A stretch of 64,000 nt of DNA from Sphingomonas sp. PR090111-T3T-6A (GTDB taxonomy: Bacteria > Pseudomonadota > Alphaproteobacteria > Sphingomonadales > Sphingomonadaceae). A model generated the notes under the pieces. The model searched no databases. It was not told the origin of the DNA and worked only from the letters and a program-made list of their open reading frames with translations. A program made the position numbers and the translations under genes. Of the stretch, positions 56,706-64,000 are shown in pieces. The stretch's first letter is position 1, and the number at the start of each line of letters is the position of its first letter. The DNA lies in contig NZ_AORL01000019.1 in assembly GCF_000383095.1 (NCBI RefSeq), positions 1 through 64,000 on the forward strand, given 5' to 3'.

Positions 56706-58508
56706 TCAATGGCTGTCGCGGGGCAGGCCCTTGGTTTCGTCGATGCGCTGGAAGGCTTCCATGCCTTCGAGGATCGCGCCGGTGCCAAGCTGGCCGACCA
56801 GCCCGCGCTGGATCGCCTGCCACGGCGTCTGGCTCTCGGGGTATTGGTAGCCGCCCGAAGCTTCCAGCGCAGCGCGGCGGGCCGCGATCTCCGCCTCGTC
56901 GACCAGCAGGTCCACCCGGCCCCGGCCGACATCGAAGCGGATGCGGTCGCCGTTCCTCAGGATCGCGATGTTGCCGCCCGCAGCGGCCTCAGGCGAGGCA
57001 TTGAGGATCGAGGGCGATCCCGACGTGCCCGACTGGCGCCCGTCGCCGATGCAGGGCAGCGCCGTGATGCCGCGCTCGATCAGGTGCGCCGGCGGGCGCA
57101 TGTTCACGACCTCCGCCGCGCCCGGATAGCCGACCGGCCCGGTGCCGCGCATCACGAGCACGGTGTTCTCGTCGATGCCTTCCGCCGGATCGTCGATGCG
57201 GTGGTGATAGTCCTCCGGCCCGTCGAACACCGCGACCTTGCCTTCGAACGCCTCGGGGTCGTCGGGGTTGGAGAGATAGCGTGCGCGGAAATCGTCCGAG
57301 ATCACGCTGGTCTTCATGATGGCGCTGTCGAAGATGTTGCCGGTCATCACGCGGAAGCCGGCCTTCGGCTTCAACGCCGTCTCGAAGGTACGGATCACGT
57401 CGGGCGAGACGATCTCGGCGTCGCGGCAATTGTCGCCCATGGTGCGGCCGTTGGCAGTCATGGCGTCCTCGCGGATCAGGCCATGGCGCATCAGCTCGGC
57501 CACCACCGCGGGCACGCCGCCGGCATGATAATAATCCTCGCCGAGATACTGGCCCGCCGGCATCAGGTTCACCAGCAGCGGGATATCGTGGCCGATCTCC
57601 TGCCAGTCCTGGAGCGACAGTTCGACGCCCATGTGGCGGGCGATCGCGGCGAGGTGGATCGGCGCGTTGGTCGAGCCGCCGATGGCAGAGTTCACCGCGA
57701 TGGCGTTGAGGAAGGCATCGCGCGTCATGATCTTCGAGGGGCGCAGATCCTCGTTCACCATCTCCACGATGCGCTTGCCGGTGAGATAGGCGACCTGCGC
57801 GCGCTGGCGATAAGGTGCCGGGATCGCCGCCGAGCCGGGAAGCTGCATCCCCAGCGCCTCGGCGAGGCTGTTCATTGTCGTCGCCGTGCCCATCGTCGAG
57901 CAATAGCCGACCGAGGTCGCCGAGGAGGCGACCAGATCGATGAAGCCGGCATTGTCGATCTCTCCTGCGGCGAGCATCTCGCGCGCCTTCCAGATGATCG
58001 TGCCCGAGCCGGTGCGCTCGCCCTTGTGGAAGCCGTTGAGCATCGGCCCGACCGAGAGCGCGATGGCGGGGATGTCCACGGTGGCTGCGCCCATCAGCAT
58101 GGCGGGCGTCGTCTTGTCGCAGCCGATGGTCAGCACCACGCCGTCGAGCGGATAGCCGTACAGCGTCTCGACCAGCCCCAGATAAGCGAGGTTGCGGTCG
58201 AGCCCCGGCGTCGGGCGCTTGCCCGTCTCCTGGATCGGATGGACCGGGAACTCGATCGCGATGCCGCCGGCCTCGCGGATGCCCTCGCGCACCCGCTTGG
58301 CCAGCTCGACATGATGCCGGTTGCACGGCGACAGGTCGGACCCCGTCTGCGCGATCCCGATGATCGGCTTGCCCGACTGAAGCTCCTCGCGGGTCAGGCC
58401 ATAGTTCAGATAGCGCTCCAGATAGAGCGCCGTCATGTCGGGATCACCCGGCCGGTCGAACCACTCGCGCGAGCGGAGACGACGGGGGCTATGGTCGGTC
58501 GTGGACAT
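56706..58508 (-). CDS. IlvD/Edd family sugar-acid dehydratase
   Basis: 600 residues. IlvD/Edd motifs: [13 protein letters not shown] (first cluster Cys), [16 protein letters not shown] (second Cys), [22 protein letters not shown] (third Cys) and [20 protein letters not shown] near the C-terminus. The subgroup is that of arabonate/xylonate/galactonate dehydratases rather than IlvD itself. With a lactonase, DgoK and DgoA nearby, the likely reaction is D-galactonate to 2-keto-3-deoxygalactonate. It follows the transporter gene by 26 nt. Confidence 0.88.
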   Translation of the reverse strand: MSTTDHSPRRLRSREWFDRPGDPDMTALYLERYLNYGLTREELQSGKPIIGIAQTGSDLSPCNRHHVELAKRVREGIREAGGIAIEFPVHPIQETGKRPTPGLDRNLAYLGLVETLYGYPLDGVVLTIGCDKTTPAMLMGAATVDIPAIALSVGPMLNGFHKGERTGSGTIIWKAREMLAAGEIDNAGFIDLVASSATSVGYCSTMGTATTMNSLAEALGMQLPGSAAIPAPYRQRAQVAYLTGKRIVEMVNEDLRPSKIMTRDAFLNAIAVNSAIGGSTNAPIHLAAIARHMGVELSLQDWQEIGHDIPLLVNLMPAGQYLGEDYYHAGGVPAVVAELMRHGLIREDAMTANGRTMGDNCRDAEIVSPDVIRTFETALKPKAGFRVMTGNIFDSAIMKTSVISDDFRARYLSNPDDPEAFEGKVAVFDGPEDYHHRIDDPAEGIDENTVLVMRGTGPVGYPGAAEVVNMRPPAHLIERGITALPCIGDGRQSGTSGSPSILNASPEAAAGGNIAILRNGDRIRFDVGRGRVDLLVDEAEIAARRAALEASGGYQYPESQTPWQAIQRGLVGQLGTGAILEGMEAFQRIDETKGLPRDSH

Positions 58509-58534
58509 CAGGCGTCAGGGTTCCTTGGGGAGGC

Positions 58535-60097
58535 TCACCACCAGGTGGCGTAGAGGGCGATCAGGATCAGGATCACGGCGGTGGCGCCGATGTTGAAGCC
58601 GGTGCGGGTGGCGTAGTGGACGTCGCCCGTCGTGATGGTGTCGGTGTCGCGGCGCGCCGGGGTCACCAGCGAGACGATCACGGCCAGCGCCAGCGAGATC
58701 AGGAACACCACGCCCATCCGGTCCATGAAGGGCAGCGAGATCCAGGTGAGCTTGAACAGCCAGGACAGCACCACCGAGGCGATCGCGGCGGTGACGGCGC
58801 CGGCTTCGTTGGCGCGCTTCCAGAACAGGCCGAGCAGGAAGATCACGGTGATGCCCGGCGTGAAGAAGCCGGTGAATTCCTGGATGAACTGGAACGCCTG
58901 CTCCGACGCGCCGACCAGCGGGCGAGCGGTGAGGATGGCGATGACGATCGCGACGACGGCGGCGATGCGGCCGACCATGACGAGATGGCGCTCATCACGC
59001 TTGGGGCCGAACTTGCTGTAGAGGTCGAGCGTGAAGATGGTGGCGATCGAATTGATCTTCGACGCGGTGGACGCGATGATCGCCGCGATCAGCGCCGCGA
59101 AGACGAGGCCGAGCAGGCCGGTCGGCAGCAGGCGCATCATCGTCGGATAGGCTTCGTCGGGCTTAGCGAGGCCCGGCGCCAGCATCACGGCGGCGATGCC
59201 CGGCAGAACGATGATGAGCGGCATCAGCAGCTTCAGGAAGCTCGCGAACAGCACGCCCTTCTGCGCCTCGGCGATGTTCTTCGCCGCCAGCGCGCGCTGG
59301 ATGATGTACTGGTTGAAGCCCCAATAGCTGAGGTTCGCGATCCAGAGCCCGCCGATCAGAACCGAGAGGCCCGGCAGGTCGGTGTAATGCGGGTCGCCCT
59401 TCTTCAGGATCATGTGGAAGTGATCGGGAATGGTGGTGACGAGCTTGTTCCAGCCGGCGAACACGTCGCCCGCGCCGATCTTGCCGAGCGTCAGCCAGGC
59501 GATGATGAGGCCGCCCATGACGAGCAGCGTCACCTGCACGATGTCGGTGAGCGCCACCGCCTTCAGGCCGCCGCGGATCTGGTAGAGCAGCGCGAAGGTG
59601 CCGAGGCCGATCAGCGCGATCGTCTGGTCGACGCCCGCCACCTTGGTGACGGCGATCGAGCCCAGCCAGATGATCGAGGTCAGGTTCACGAACACGTAGA
59701 GGACGAGCCAGAAGATCGCCATCAGCGTGCGGATGCCGCTGCCGTACCGCTTCTCGAGGAACTGCGGCATCGTGTAGATCTCGTTGCGCAGGAAGATCGG
59801 CAGGAAGAACTTGCCGACGATCAGCAGCGTCAGCGCCGCCATCCACTCATAGGAGGCGATGGCAAGCCCGATGGCATAGCCCGAGCCCGACATGCCGACG
59901 ATCTGCTCGGCCGAGATGTTGGCCGCGATCAGCGACGCGCCGATCGCCCACCAGGGGAGATTCTTCGACGCGAGGAAATAGTCGGTGGTGTTCTTCGGGC
60001 CTGCGCCCGCCTTGTCACGGCTCACCCATTGGGCGAGACCGAAGATCGCGATCGCGTAGGCGATGATGACGGCGATATCGATGGTGGCGAGCGGCAC
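58535..60097 (-). CDS. Sodium/sugar symporter (SSS family)
   Basis: 520 residues from the GTG at 60097, with GAGAGGAAAA upstream; the ATG at 60160 would add a basic, non-membrane stretch. About 13-14 hydrophobic helices are readable, with the SSS features NTTDYFLASKNLPWWAIGASLIAANISAEQIVG, YTMPQFLEKRYG and the Na-binding region AALIAAIIASTASKINSIATIF. It resembles vSGLT-type galactose/glucose transporters, fitting uptake of galactose or its acid for the surrounding pathway. Transcribed with the dehydratase. Confidence 0.9.
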   Translation of the reverse strand: MPLATIDIAVIIAYAIAIFGLAQWVSRDKAGAGPKNTTDYFLASKNLPWWAIGASLIAANISAEQIVGMSGSGYAIGLAIASYEWMAALTLLIVGKFFLPIFLRNEIYTMPQFLEKRYGSGIRTLMAIFWLVLYVFVNLTSIIWLGSIAVTKVAGVDQTIALIGLGTFALLYQIRGGLKAVALTDIVQVTLLVMGGLIIAWLTLGKIGAGDVFAGWNKLVTTIPDHFHMILKKGDPHYTDLPGLSVLIGGLWIANLSYWGFNQYIIQRALAAKNIAEAQKGVLFASFLKLLMPLIIVLPGIAAVMLAPGLAKPDEAYPTMMRLLPTGLLGLVFAALIAAIIASTASKINSIATIFTLDLYSKFGPKRDERHLVMVGRIAAVVAIVIAILTARPLVGASEQAFQFIQEFTGFFTPGITVIFLLGLFWKRANEAGAVTAAIASVVLSWLFKLTWISLPFMDRMGVVFLISLALAVIVSLVTPARRDTDTITTGDVHYATRTGFNIGATAVILILIALYATWW

Positions 60098-60140
60098 GGA
60101 TTTTCCTCTCTGCGGCCCGATCCGGTGTCCCGGTCGGCGC

Positions 60141-60169
60141 TTGCGGCTTGTATCGCCCATTTATATGAT
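60141..60169 (+). promoter_or_regulatory. Sigma-70-type promoter for the lactonase-dgoK-dgoA operon
   Basis: TTGCGG (60141-60146) and TATGAT (60164-60169) with a 17-nt spacer, giving a leader of about 27 nt to the ATG at 60203. It lies in the roughly 105-nt gap shared with the divergent transporter gene, so one regulator could control both arms. Confidence 0.55.
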
Positions 60170-60202
60170 TATTGGACGATGTAAATCGGGATGAGGGAAG
60201 GG

Positions 60203-61063
60203 ATGGCTGTGGAGTGCATCTGGCCGCTCGGCGCGACGCTGGGCGAAGGACCGTTGTGGGATGCGCGCTCGGGTGCGCTCTGGTTCGTCGACATCAAGCA
60301 GGGGCGGGTGCACCGCCATGATCCGGCGTCGGGCGCGCAGGAGACGTTCGAGGTCGGCGGCTCGCCCTGCTTCATCCTGCCGGCCGACGACGGCGGCTTC
60401 GTGCTGGGCAACAGCCATGTCCTCCAGCATTTCGACGGCCGCCGGGTCACCCGCGAGCTGGGGCGCGTCGACATGCCCGCCAACAACCGCTTCAACGATG
60501 CCTCGGTGGACCCGAAGGGTCGACTCTGGTTCGGCTCGATGGACAATGGCGAGACCGAGCTGACCGGCGCCGTCCATGTCTACGACAGGGGCGCGATCCA
60601 CGTCGCGGGCGGCGAGTGCTGCATCACCAACGGCCCGGCGATCAGCAGCGACGGCCGCTGGTTCTACCATGTCGACACGCTCGGCGGTCTCCTCTGGCGC
60701 TTCGACATCTCGGGCGATCCGCTGCTGCGCGATGGCGAGGTCTTCGCCCGCATCGACCCGAAGAACGGTTTTCCCGACGGCGTCAGCATCGATTCCGAGG
60801 ATCATGTCTGGCTGGGGCTCTGGAATGGCTGGTCGGCGCGCCGCTATGCGCCGGACGGCACGCTGGTGCAGGTGGTGGAGCTGCCCGTGGCCAACGTCAC
60901 CAAGGTCGCCTTCGGGGGTGCGGACCTCAGGACCGCTTTCGCCACCACCGCGCGGATCGGCATCGACGAGGCGGGGCTGGAGAAGCAGCCGCTGGCCGGC
61001 GGGCTCTTCTCCTTCCCGGTCGATGTGCCGGGGGCGCCCGCGCACGAGGTGAAGCTCGGCTGA
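60203..61063 (+). CDS. SMP-30/gluconolactonase family sugar lactonase
   Basis: 286 residues from the ATG at 60203, with GAGGGAAGGG upstream; the ATG at 60191 is an alternative. A six-bladed propeller is expected. The metal ligands are the Glu of LGEGPLWDARSG, the Asn of NNRFNDASVDPKGRLWFGSMD and the Asp of FPDGVSIDSEDHVW. It hydrolyses aldonolactones (here probably galactonolactone) to the acid. Its stop shares a base with the dgoK start (TGATG). Confidence 0.9.
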   Translation: MAVECIWPLGATLGEGPLWDARSGALWFVDIKQGRVHRHDPASGAQETFEVGGSPCFILPADDGGFVLGNSHVLQHFDGRRVTRELGRVDMPANNRFNDASVDPKGRLWFGSMDNGETELTGAVHVYDRGAIHVAGGECCITNGPAISSDGRWFYHVDTLGGLLWRFDISGDPLLRDGEVFARIDPKNGFPDGVSIDSEDHVWLGLWNGWSARRYAPDGTLVQVVELPVANVTKVAFGGADLRTAFATTARIGIDEAGLEKQPLAGGLFSFPVDVPGAPAHEVKLG

Positions 61064-61965
61064 TGGCGATTCTCGGCGATTGGGGCACGACGCGGCTCCG
61101 CCTGTTCCGCATCGAGGGCGGCGAGGTCGTGGACCGGCTCGCCGGCCCCGGCATCGGCCAGCTCACTGCCTCGCCGGCGGAGACCCTTGCCGCGACCGTC
61201 GGCCCGTGGCGGGCGGAGGCGGAGGCGTCGGGGGTGCTGCTGTGCGGCATGGCGGGCTCGCGCAACGGCGTCCTCGAGGTGCCTTACGCGGCTTGCCCGT
61301 CGGATGTCGCCGGCTGGGCGCGTTCGACCGCCTCGGTGGATGTCGGGGCGATCCGGGTGACGGTCGCGCCGGGTCTGAGCGGCGCCAACTTCGCCGGCCA
61401 TGCCGACGTGATGCGCGGCGAGGAGACGCAGATATTCGGCGCCGCGCGCGTCGATCCGTCGCTCGCCACGGGGCGGCATCTGCTCGTGCTTCCGGGCACG
61501 CACAGCAAATGGGCGGAGCTGGTCGACGGGCGGGTGGAGCGTTTCCACACCTTCTTCACCGGCGAGCTGTTCGCCTTGTTGCGCGACCATTCGACGCTCA
61601 CCCGCGCCGGCACCGACATGGACGGCCGGGATGAGGGCTTCGCGGACGGGCTGGCGCGCGCCGGCACCGGTCTCGTCGCCAGCCTGTTCGAGGCGCGCGC
61701 CGCGCAGCTCACCGAGGGCAGGAGCCTCGGCTGGGCGCTGGGGCTGCTCTCGGGGCTGCTGATCGGCGGCGAGATCGCGGAAGGGCTGGCGCTGATCGGC
61801 GGCGCACCCGAGCGGCTGGTGCTGGTCGGCGATCCCGGCCTGGGCGGCATCTACGCCAAGGCGGCCGCGGCGCGGGGTGTCGAGGTGACGTTGCTGGATG
61901 GCGATGCCTGCGCGCTCGCCGGTCTGGCGGTATTGGGCGAGCAGTTCGCCGCATTGGAGGCATGA
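61063..61965 (+). CDS. dgoK: 2-dehydro-3-deoxygalactonokinase
   Basis: 300 residues. DgoK features: ILGDWGTTRLRLFRI (ATP phosphate 1), LLCGMAGSRNG, GEETQIFGA, LVLPGTHSKWAELVDGRVERFHTFFTGELFALL. It phosphorylates 2-keto-3-deoxygalactonate with ATP. It is coupled to the lactonase gene at the start and to dgoA at the end (ATGATGA overlap). Confidence 0.94.
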   Translation: MAILGDWGTTRLRLFRIEGGEVVDRLAGPGIGQLTASPAETLAATVGPWRAEAEASGVLLCGMAGSRNGVLEVPYAACPSDVAGWARSTASVDVGAIRVTVAPGLSGANFAGHADVMRGEETQIFGAARVDPSLATGRHLLVLPGTHSKWAELVDGRVERFHTFFTGELFALLRDHSTLTRAGTDMDGRDEGFADGLARAGTGLVASLFEARAAQLTEGRSLGWALGLLSGLLIGGEIAEGLALIGGAPERLVLVGDPGLGGIYAKAAAARGVEVTLLDGDACALAGLAVLGEQFAALEA

Positions 61966-62594
61966 TGACCATCGACGATATTCTCGCGGCCGGCGCTCCC
62001 CCCGTCGTCGCGATCCTGCGCGGCGTGAAGCCCGACGAGGTGGTGGCGATCGGCGAGGCGCTGGTCGACGCCGGCATCCGCCTGATCGAGGTGCCGCTCA
62101 ATTCCCCCGAGCCGCTGGAGGGCATCCGCCGTCTGGTCGAGGCGGTGGGCGATCGCGCGCTGTGTGGCGCGGGCACCGTGCTGGAGCCCGAATCCGTCGA
62201 TGCGGTGAAGGCGGTGGGCGGGGTTCTGATCGTCACCCCCAACACCAACGCGGCGGTGATCTCGCGCGCGGTGTCGCTCGGCATGGAGCCGATGCCCGGC
62301 TTCGCGACGCCGACCGAGGCGTTCATCGCGGCGGCGGCGGGCGCGCGCCGGCTCAAGCTGTTCCCGGCGGTCGGCTATGGCACCGGCTATCTGAAGGCGA
62401 TCCGCGAGGTGCTGCCCAAGGGCGTGCAGACCTGGGCGGTGGGCGGCACGGGCGCCGGCAATATTGACGAGTGGCTGGAGGCTGGCTGCGAAGGCCTCGG
62501 CGTCGGCGGCGGCATCTACAAGGCGGGCGACAGCGCCGGGGTGGTGGGCGAGCGCGCCCGCGCCATCGTCGCGGCGTGGAAGGCGATCGCCTGA
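61962..62594 (+). CDS. dgoA: 2-dehydro-3-deoxy-6-phosphogalactonate aldolase
   Basis: 210 residues (209 from the second ATG at 61965). Class I KDPG/KDPGal aldolase fold: AILRGVKPDEVVAIGEAL, the Glu of LIEVPLNSPEPL, GAGTVLEPESV, and the Schiff-base Lys132 in RRLKLFPAVGYG. It cleaves KDPGal to pyruvate and glyceraldehyde-3-phosphate, the last step of the De Ley-Doudoroff route. It converges on acyP with a 2-nt gap. Confidence 0.94.
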   Translation: MMTIDDILAAGAPPVVAILRGVKPDEVVAIGEALVDAGIRLIEVPLNSPEPLEGIRRLVEAVGDRALCGAGTVLEPESVDAVKAVGGVLIVTPNTNAAVISRAVSLGMEPMPGFATPTEAFIAAAAGARRLKLFPAVGYGTGYLKAIREVLPKGVQTWAVGGTGAGNIDEWLEAGCEGLGVGGGIYKAGDSAGVVGERARAIVAAWKAIA

Positions 62595-62596
62595 GT

Positions 62597-62878
62597 TCAG
62601 CCAGTGGGGCGGCGCTCGAAGCCTTGAACCGGCTCGGGCGCTGCCTCACTTATGGCGATGCCGTCGACCCGCGCCGAGGACGGACCGCCCCGGCAGCGGG
62701 CGATGAAGGCCTCCACGGCCTCCGCCTCGCCCATGGCCAGCGCCTCGACGCTGCCGTCCGGCCGGTTGCGCACCCAGCCCGATATGCCGAGCAGGGTGGC
62801 CGTCCTCACCGCCCAGTCGCGATAGCAGACGCCCTGCACGCGGCCATGGATCGCGAGGTGGCGGGTGATGACCGGCAT
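62597..62878 (-). CDS. acyP: Acylphosphatase
   Basis: 93 residues from the ATG at 62878. Both signatures are present: HGRVQGVCYRDW (phosphate loop, active Arg20) and GISGWVRNRPDGSVEALAMG (active Asn38). It hydrolyses acyl phosphates such as 1,3-bisphosphoglycerate and carbamoyl phosphate. The frame stays open far upstream, but the family begins at this ATG. Confidence 0.92.
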   Translation of the reverse strand: MPVITRHLAIHGRVQGVCYRDWAVRTATLLGISGWVRNRPDGSVEALAMGEAEAVEAFIARCRGGPSSARVDGIAISEAAPEPVQGFERRPTG

Positions 62879-63278
62879 GGGGCGTTCGTCTCCTGATCCG
62901 CGCGGGCGGGCCGCTTGCCGTGCGCCCAAGCAGATGCTAGCACTCCGGACGGGTGTCGCGCGAGCGGCCGGCTTCGATGAGGTCGATCGCCCCGTGCCCC
63001 CAGCCCGGCGCCGTTCCGGCGGCCGGCACCTTAGGTTGACGTCACAATGTCGCATATCCTTTTCCGCACAGACCGCACCCCGACGGGTGCAGGCGTGCGG
63101 ATGGGGCGCCCGGCCGAAATGGCCCGGCACGCGAAGACGGCGGCCTCTTCTGCACCTGTTTTCATCTCCATGGCCCCCAGGCGCGCCGCGCCGGCCGGGC
63201 CATGTTTCCTTTCGCTTTCCAGCATATCGGCGCACCCGCTGCCCCAACGCGGCGGCCGGCGCGCCCGGAGAATCATAC
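62879..63278. other. 400-nt intergenic region upstream of rne
   Basis: It lies between acyP (minus) and rne (plus) with no credible gene. Near 63033 there is TTGACGTCACAATGTCGCAT, a possible promoter region for rne, though no -10 at good spacing is clear. A GCACCC/GGGTGC hairpin with a CGAC loop sits at 63075-63090. A long rne leader would fit the self-regulation by 5' UTR structure known in other bacteria. Confidence 0.4.
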
Positions 63279-64000
63279 ATGACGATGCGCATGCTCATCG
63301 ACGCGCGCCACCCCGAAGAGACGCGGGTCGCGGTCGCCAAGGGTAACAGAATCGAAGAGTTCGATTTCGAATCCGCCGAACGCAAGCAGCTCAAGGGCAA
63401 TATCTATCTTGCCAAGGTGACGCGCGTGGAGCCGTCGCTCCAGGCGGCGTTCGTGGAGTTCGGCGGCAATCGCCACGGCTTCCTCGCCTTCTCGGAAATC
63501 CACCCCGACTATTACCAGATCCCCAAGGAGGATCGTGATGCCCTCCTCGCCGAAGAGGCCGAGGAAGCGCTGGCGCTGTCGGGCGATCATGACGACGACG
63601 ATTACGACGATCATGAGGACCACGCCCACGACATCGACGAGGCCTCGATCGAGCGTCTCGACACCGATGGCGGCCCCGAGGCGCTCGACGCCGCCGAGGA
63701 TCATGCCCATGACGACGGCGACGAGGCGAAGCCCGTTCCGGCGCGCTCGGCCGGTCGTGGCGGCGATGGCGATCATGTCGAGGCGCTGCGCCGCAGCCGC
63801 CAGAATCTGCGCCGCCGCTACAAGATCCAGGACGTCATCCGCCGCCGTCAGGTGCTGCTCGTCCAGGTCGTGAAGGAAGAGCGTGGCAACAAGGGCGCGG
63901 CGCTCACCACCTATCTGTCGCTGGCCGGCCGTTACTGCGTGCTGATGCCCAACACCTCGCACGGTGGCGGCATCTCGCGGAAGATCTCGAACGTCGCCGA
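63279..64000 (+). CDS. rne: Ribonuclease E, N-terminal part (cut by window edge)
   Basis: 240 residues are visible from the ATG at 63279 (GGAG upstream). MLIDARHPEETRVAV, FDFESAERKQLKGNIYLAKVTRVEPSLQAAFVEFGGNRHGFL is the RNase E/G opening and first half of the S1 domain; KIQDVIRRRQVLLVQVVKEERGNKGAALTTYLSLAGRYCVLMP is the second half. An insert at residues about 88-178 splits the S1 domain and is very acidic and His-rich (GDHDDDDYDDHEDHAHD). Acidic S1 inserts are known in alphaproteobacterial RNase E. The enzyme initiates mRNA decay and RNA processing. Confidence 0.95.
   Translation, partial: MTMRMLIDARHPEETRVAVAKGNRIEEFDFESAERKQLKGNIYLAKVTRVEPSLQAAFVEFGGNRHGFLAFSEIHPDYYQIPKEDRDALLAEEAEEALALSGDHDDDDYDDHEDHAHDIDEASIERLDTDGGPEALDAAEDHAHDDGDEAKPVPARSAGRGGDGDHVEALRRSRQNLRRRYKIQDVIRRRQVLLVQVVKEERGNKGAALTTYLSLAGRYCVLMPNTSHGGGISRKISNVA

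Noticed and set aside
63033-63042. TGACGTCA palindrome upstream of rne
   Set aside because: An 8-nt palindrome in GC-rich DNA is weak evidence, and no known bacterial regulator here is linked to it.
1-64000. tRNA genes, CRISPR arrays, insertion sequences or prophage
   Set aside because: No cloverleaf, regularly spaced repeats, transposase or phage genes were recognised in any gap or frame.

Overview
This 64 kb, GC-rich window looks like chromosomal DNA of a sphingomonad (Alphaproteobacteria, Sphingomonadales). Supporting signs are a SciP/DUF1153 cell-cycle regulator, an alternative oxidase, DUF4893, SIMPL and RcnB-type proteins, RNase E with an acidic insert, a PEP-CTERM-type PrsK/PrsR pair, a large TonB receptor next to a trehalase, and several sugar-acid pathways. 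No tRNA, rRNA, CRISPR array, insertion sequence or prophage was recognised. Both ends cut a gene: infB on the left and rne on the right.

Layout. 1-3.4 kb: rimP-nusA-ylxR-infB operon (minus). 3.6-9.6 kb: PQQ-type sugar dehydrogenase, trmB, an unknown protein, mannose-6-phosphate isomerase, a Crp/Fnr regulator and murA. 9.6-10.5 kb: alternative oxidase behind a palindrome of NsrR type. 10.5-16.2 kb: DUF445 protein and a first RND efflux pair. 16.3-19.4 kb: SIMPL protein, GlsB-type stress protein, sciP and mnmA. 19.5-23.8 kb: second RND pair. 23.9-29.0 kb: TonB receptor, frameshifted trehalase and an unknown protein. 29.0-37.5 kb: a minus-strand run for hexuronate and glycerate metabolism (ghrA-like, glycerate kinase, lactonase-like amidohydrolase, lldD-like, kdgK, uxaC, uxuB) ending in a spermidine-synthase-like gene. 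37.6-44.7 kb: a leucine/isovalerate (liu) operon with MaoC and CitE-like genes, and a divergent LysR regulator. 44.7-50.3 kb: RcnB-like protein, aldo/keto reductase, zinc peptidase, patatin, 3-hydroxybutyrate dehydrogenase and a DUF4893 lipoprotein. 50.3-56.6 kb: manC, an EPS priming sugar transferase, PrsK (short), PrsR and a DUF815 ATPase. 56.7-62.6 kb: a sugar-acid cluster that matches the De Ley-Doudoroff galactose route (lactonase, IlvD/Edd dehydratase, DgoK, DgoA, SSS transporter). 62.6-64 kb: acylphosphatase and rne.

The most interesting signals are regulatory structures lying on gene starts. They are: (1) the NsrR-like palindrome before the alternative oxidase; (2) a hairpin that buries both the ribosome binding site and the start codon of the spermidine-synthase-like gene; (3) a long inverted pair of intergenic repeats in the liu operon that supplies, and can sequester, the mccB ribosome binding site; (4) a perfect dyad covering the start codon of the LysR gene, whose transcript may be leaderless. 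Also notable are a one-base frameshift in trehalase, an N-terminally shortened PrsK, and an apparent replacement of the two late leucine-pathway enzymes by MaoC and CitE homologues. All functional calls rest on reading motifs by eye; no database search was run.
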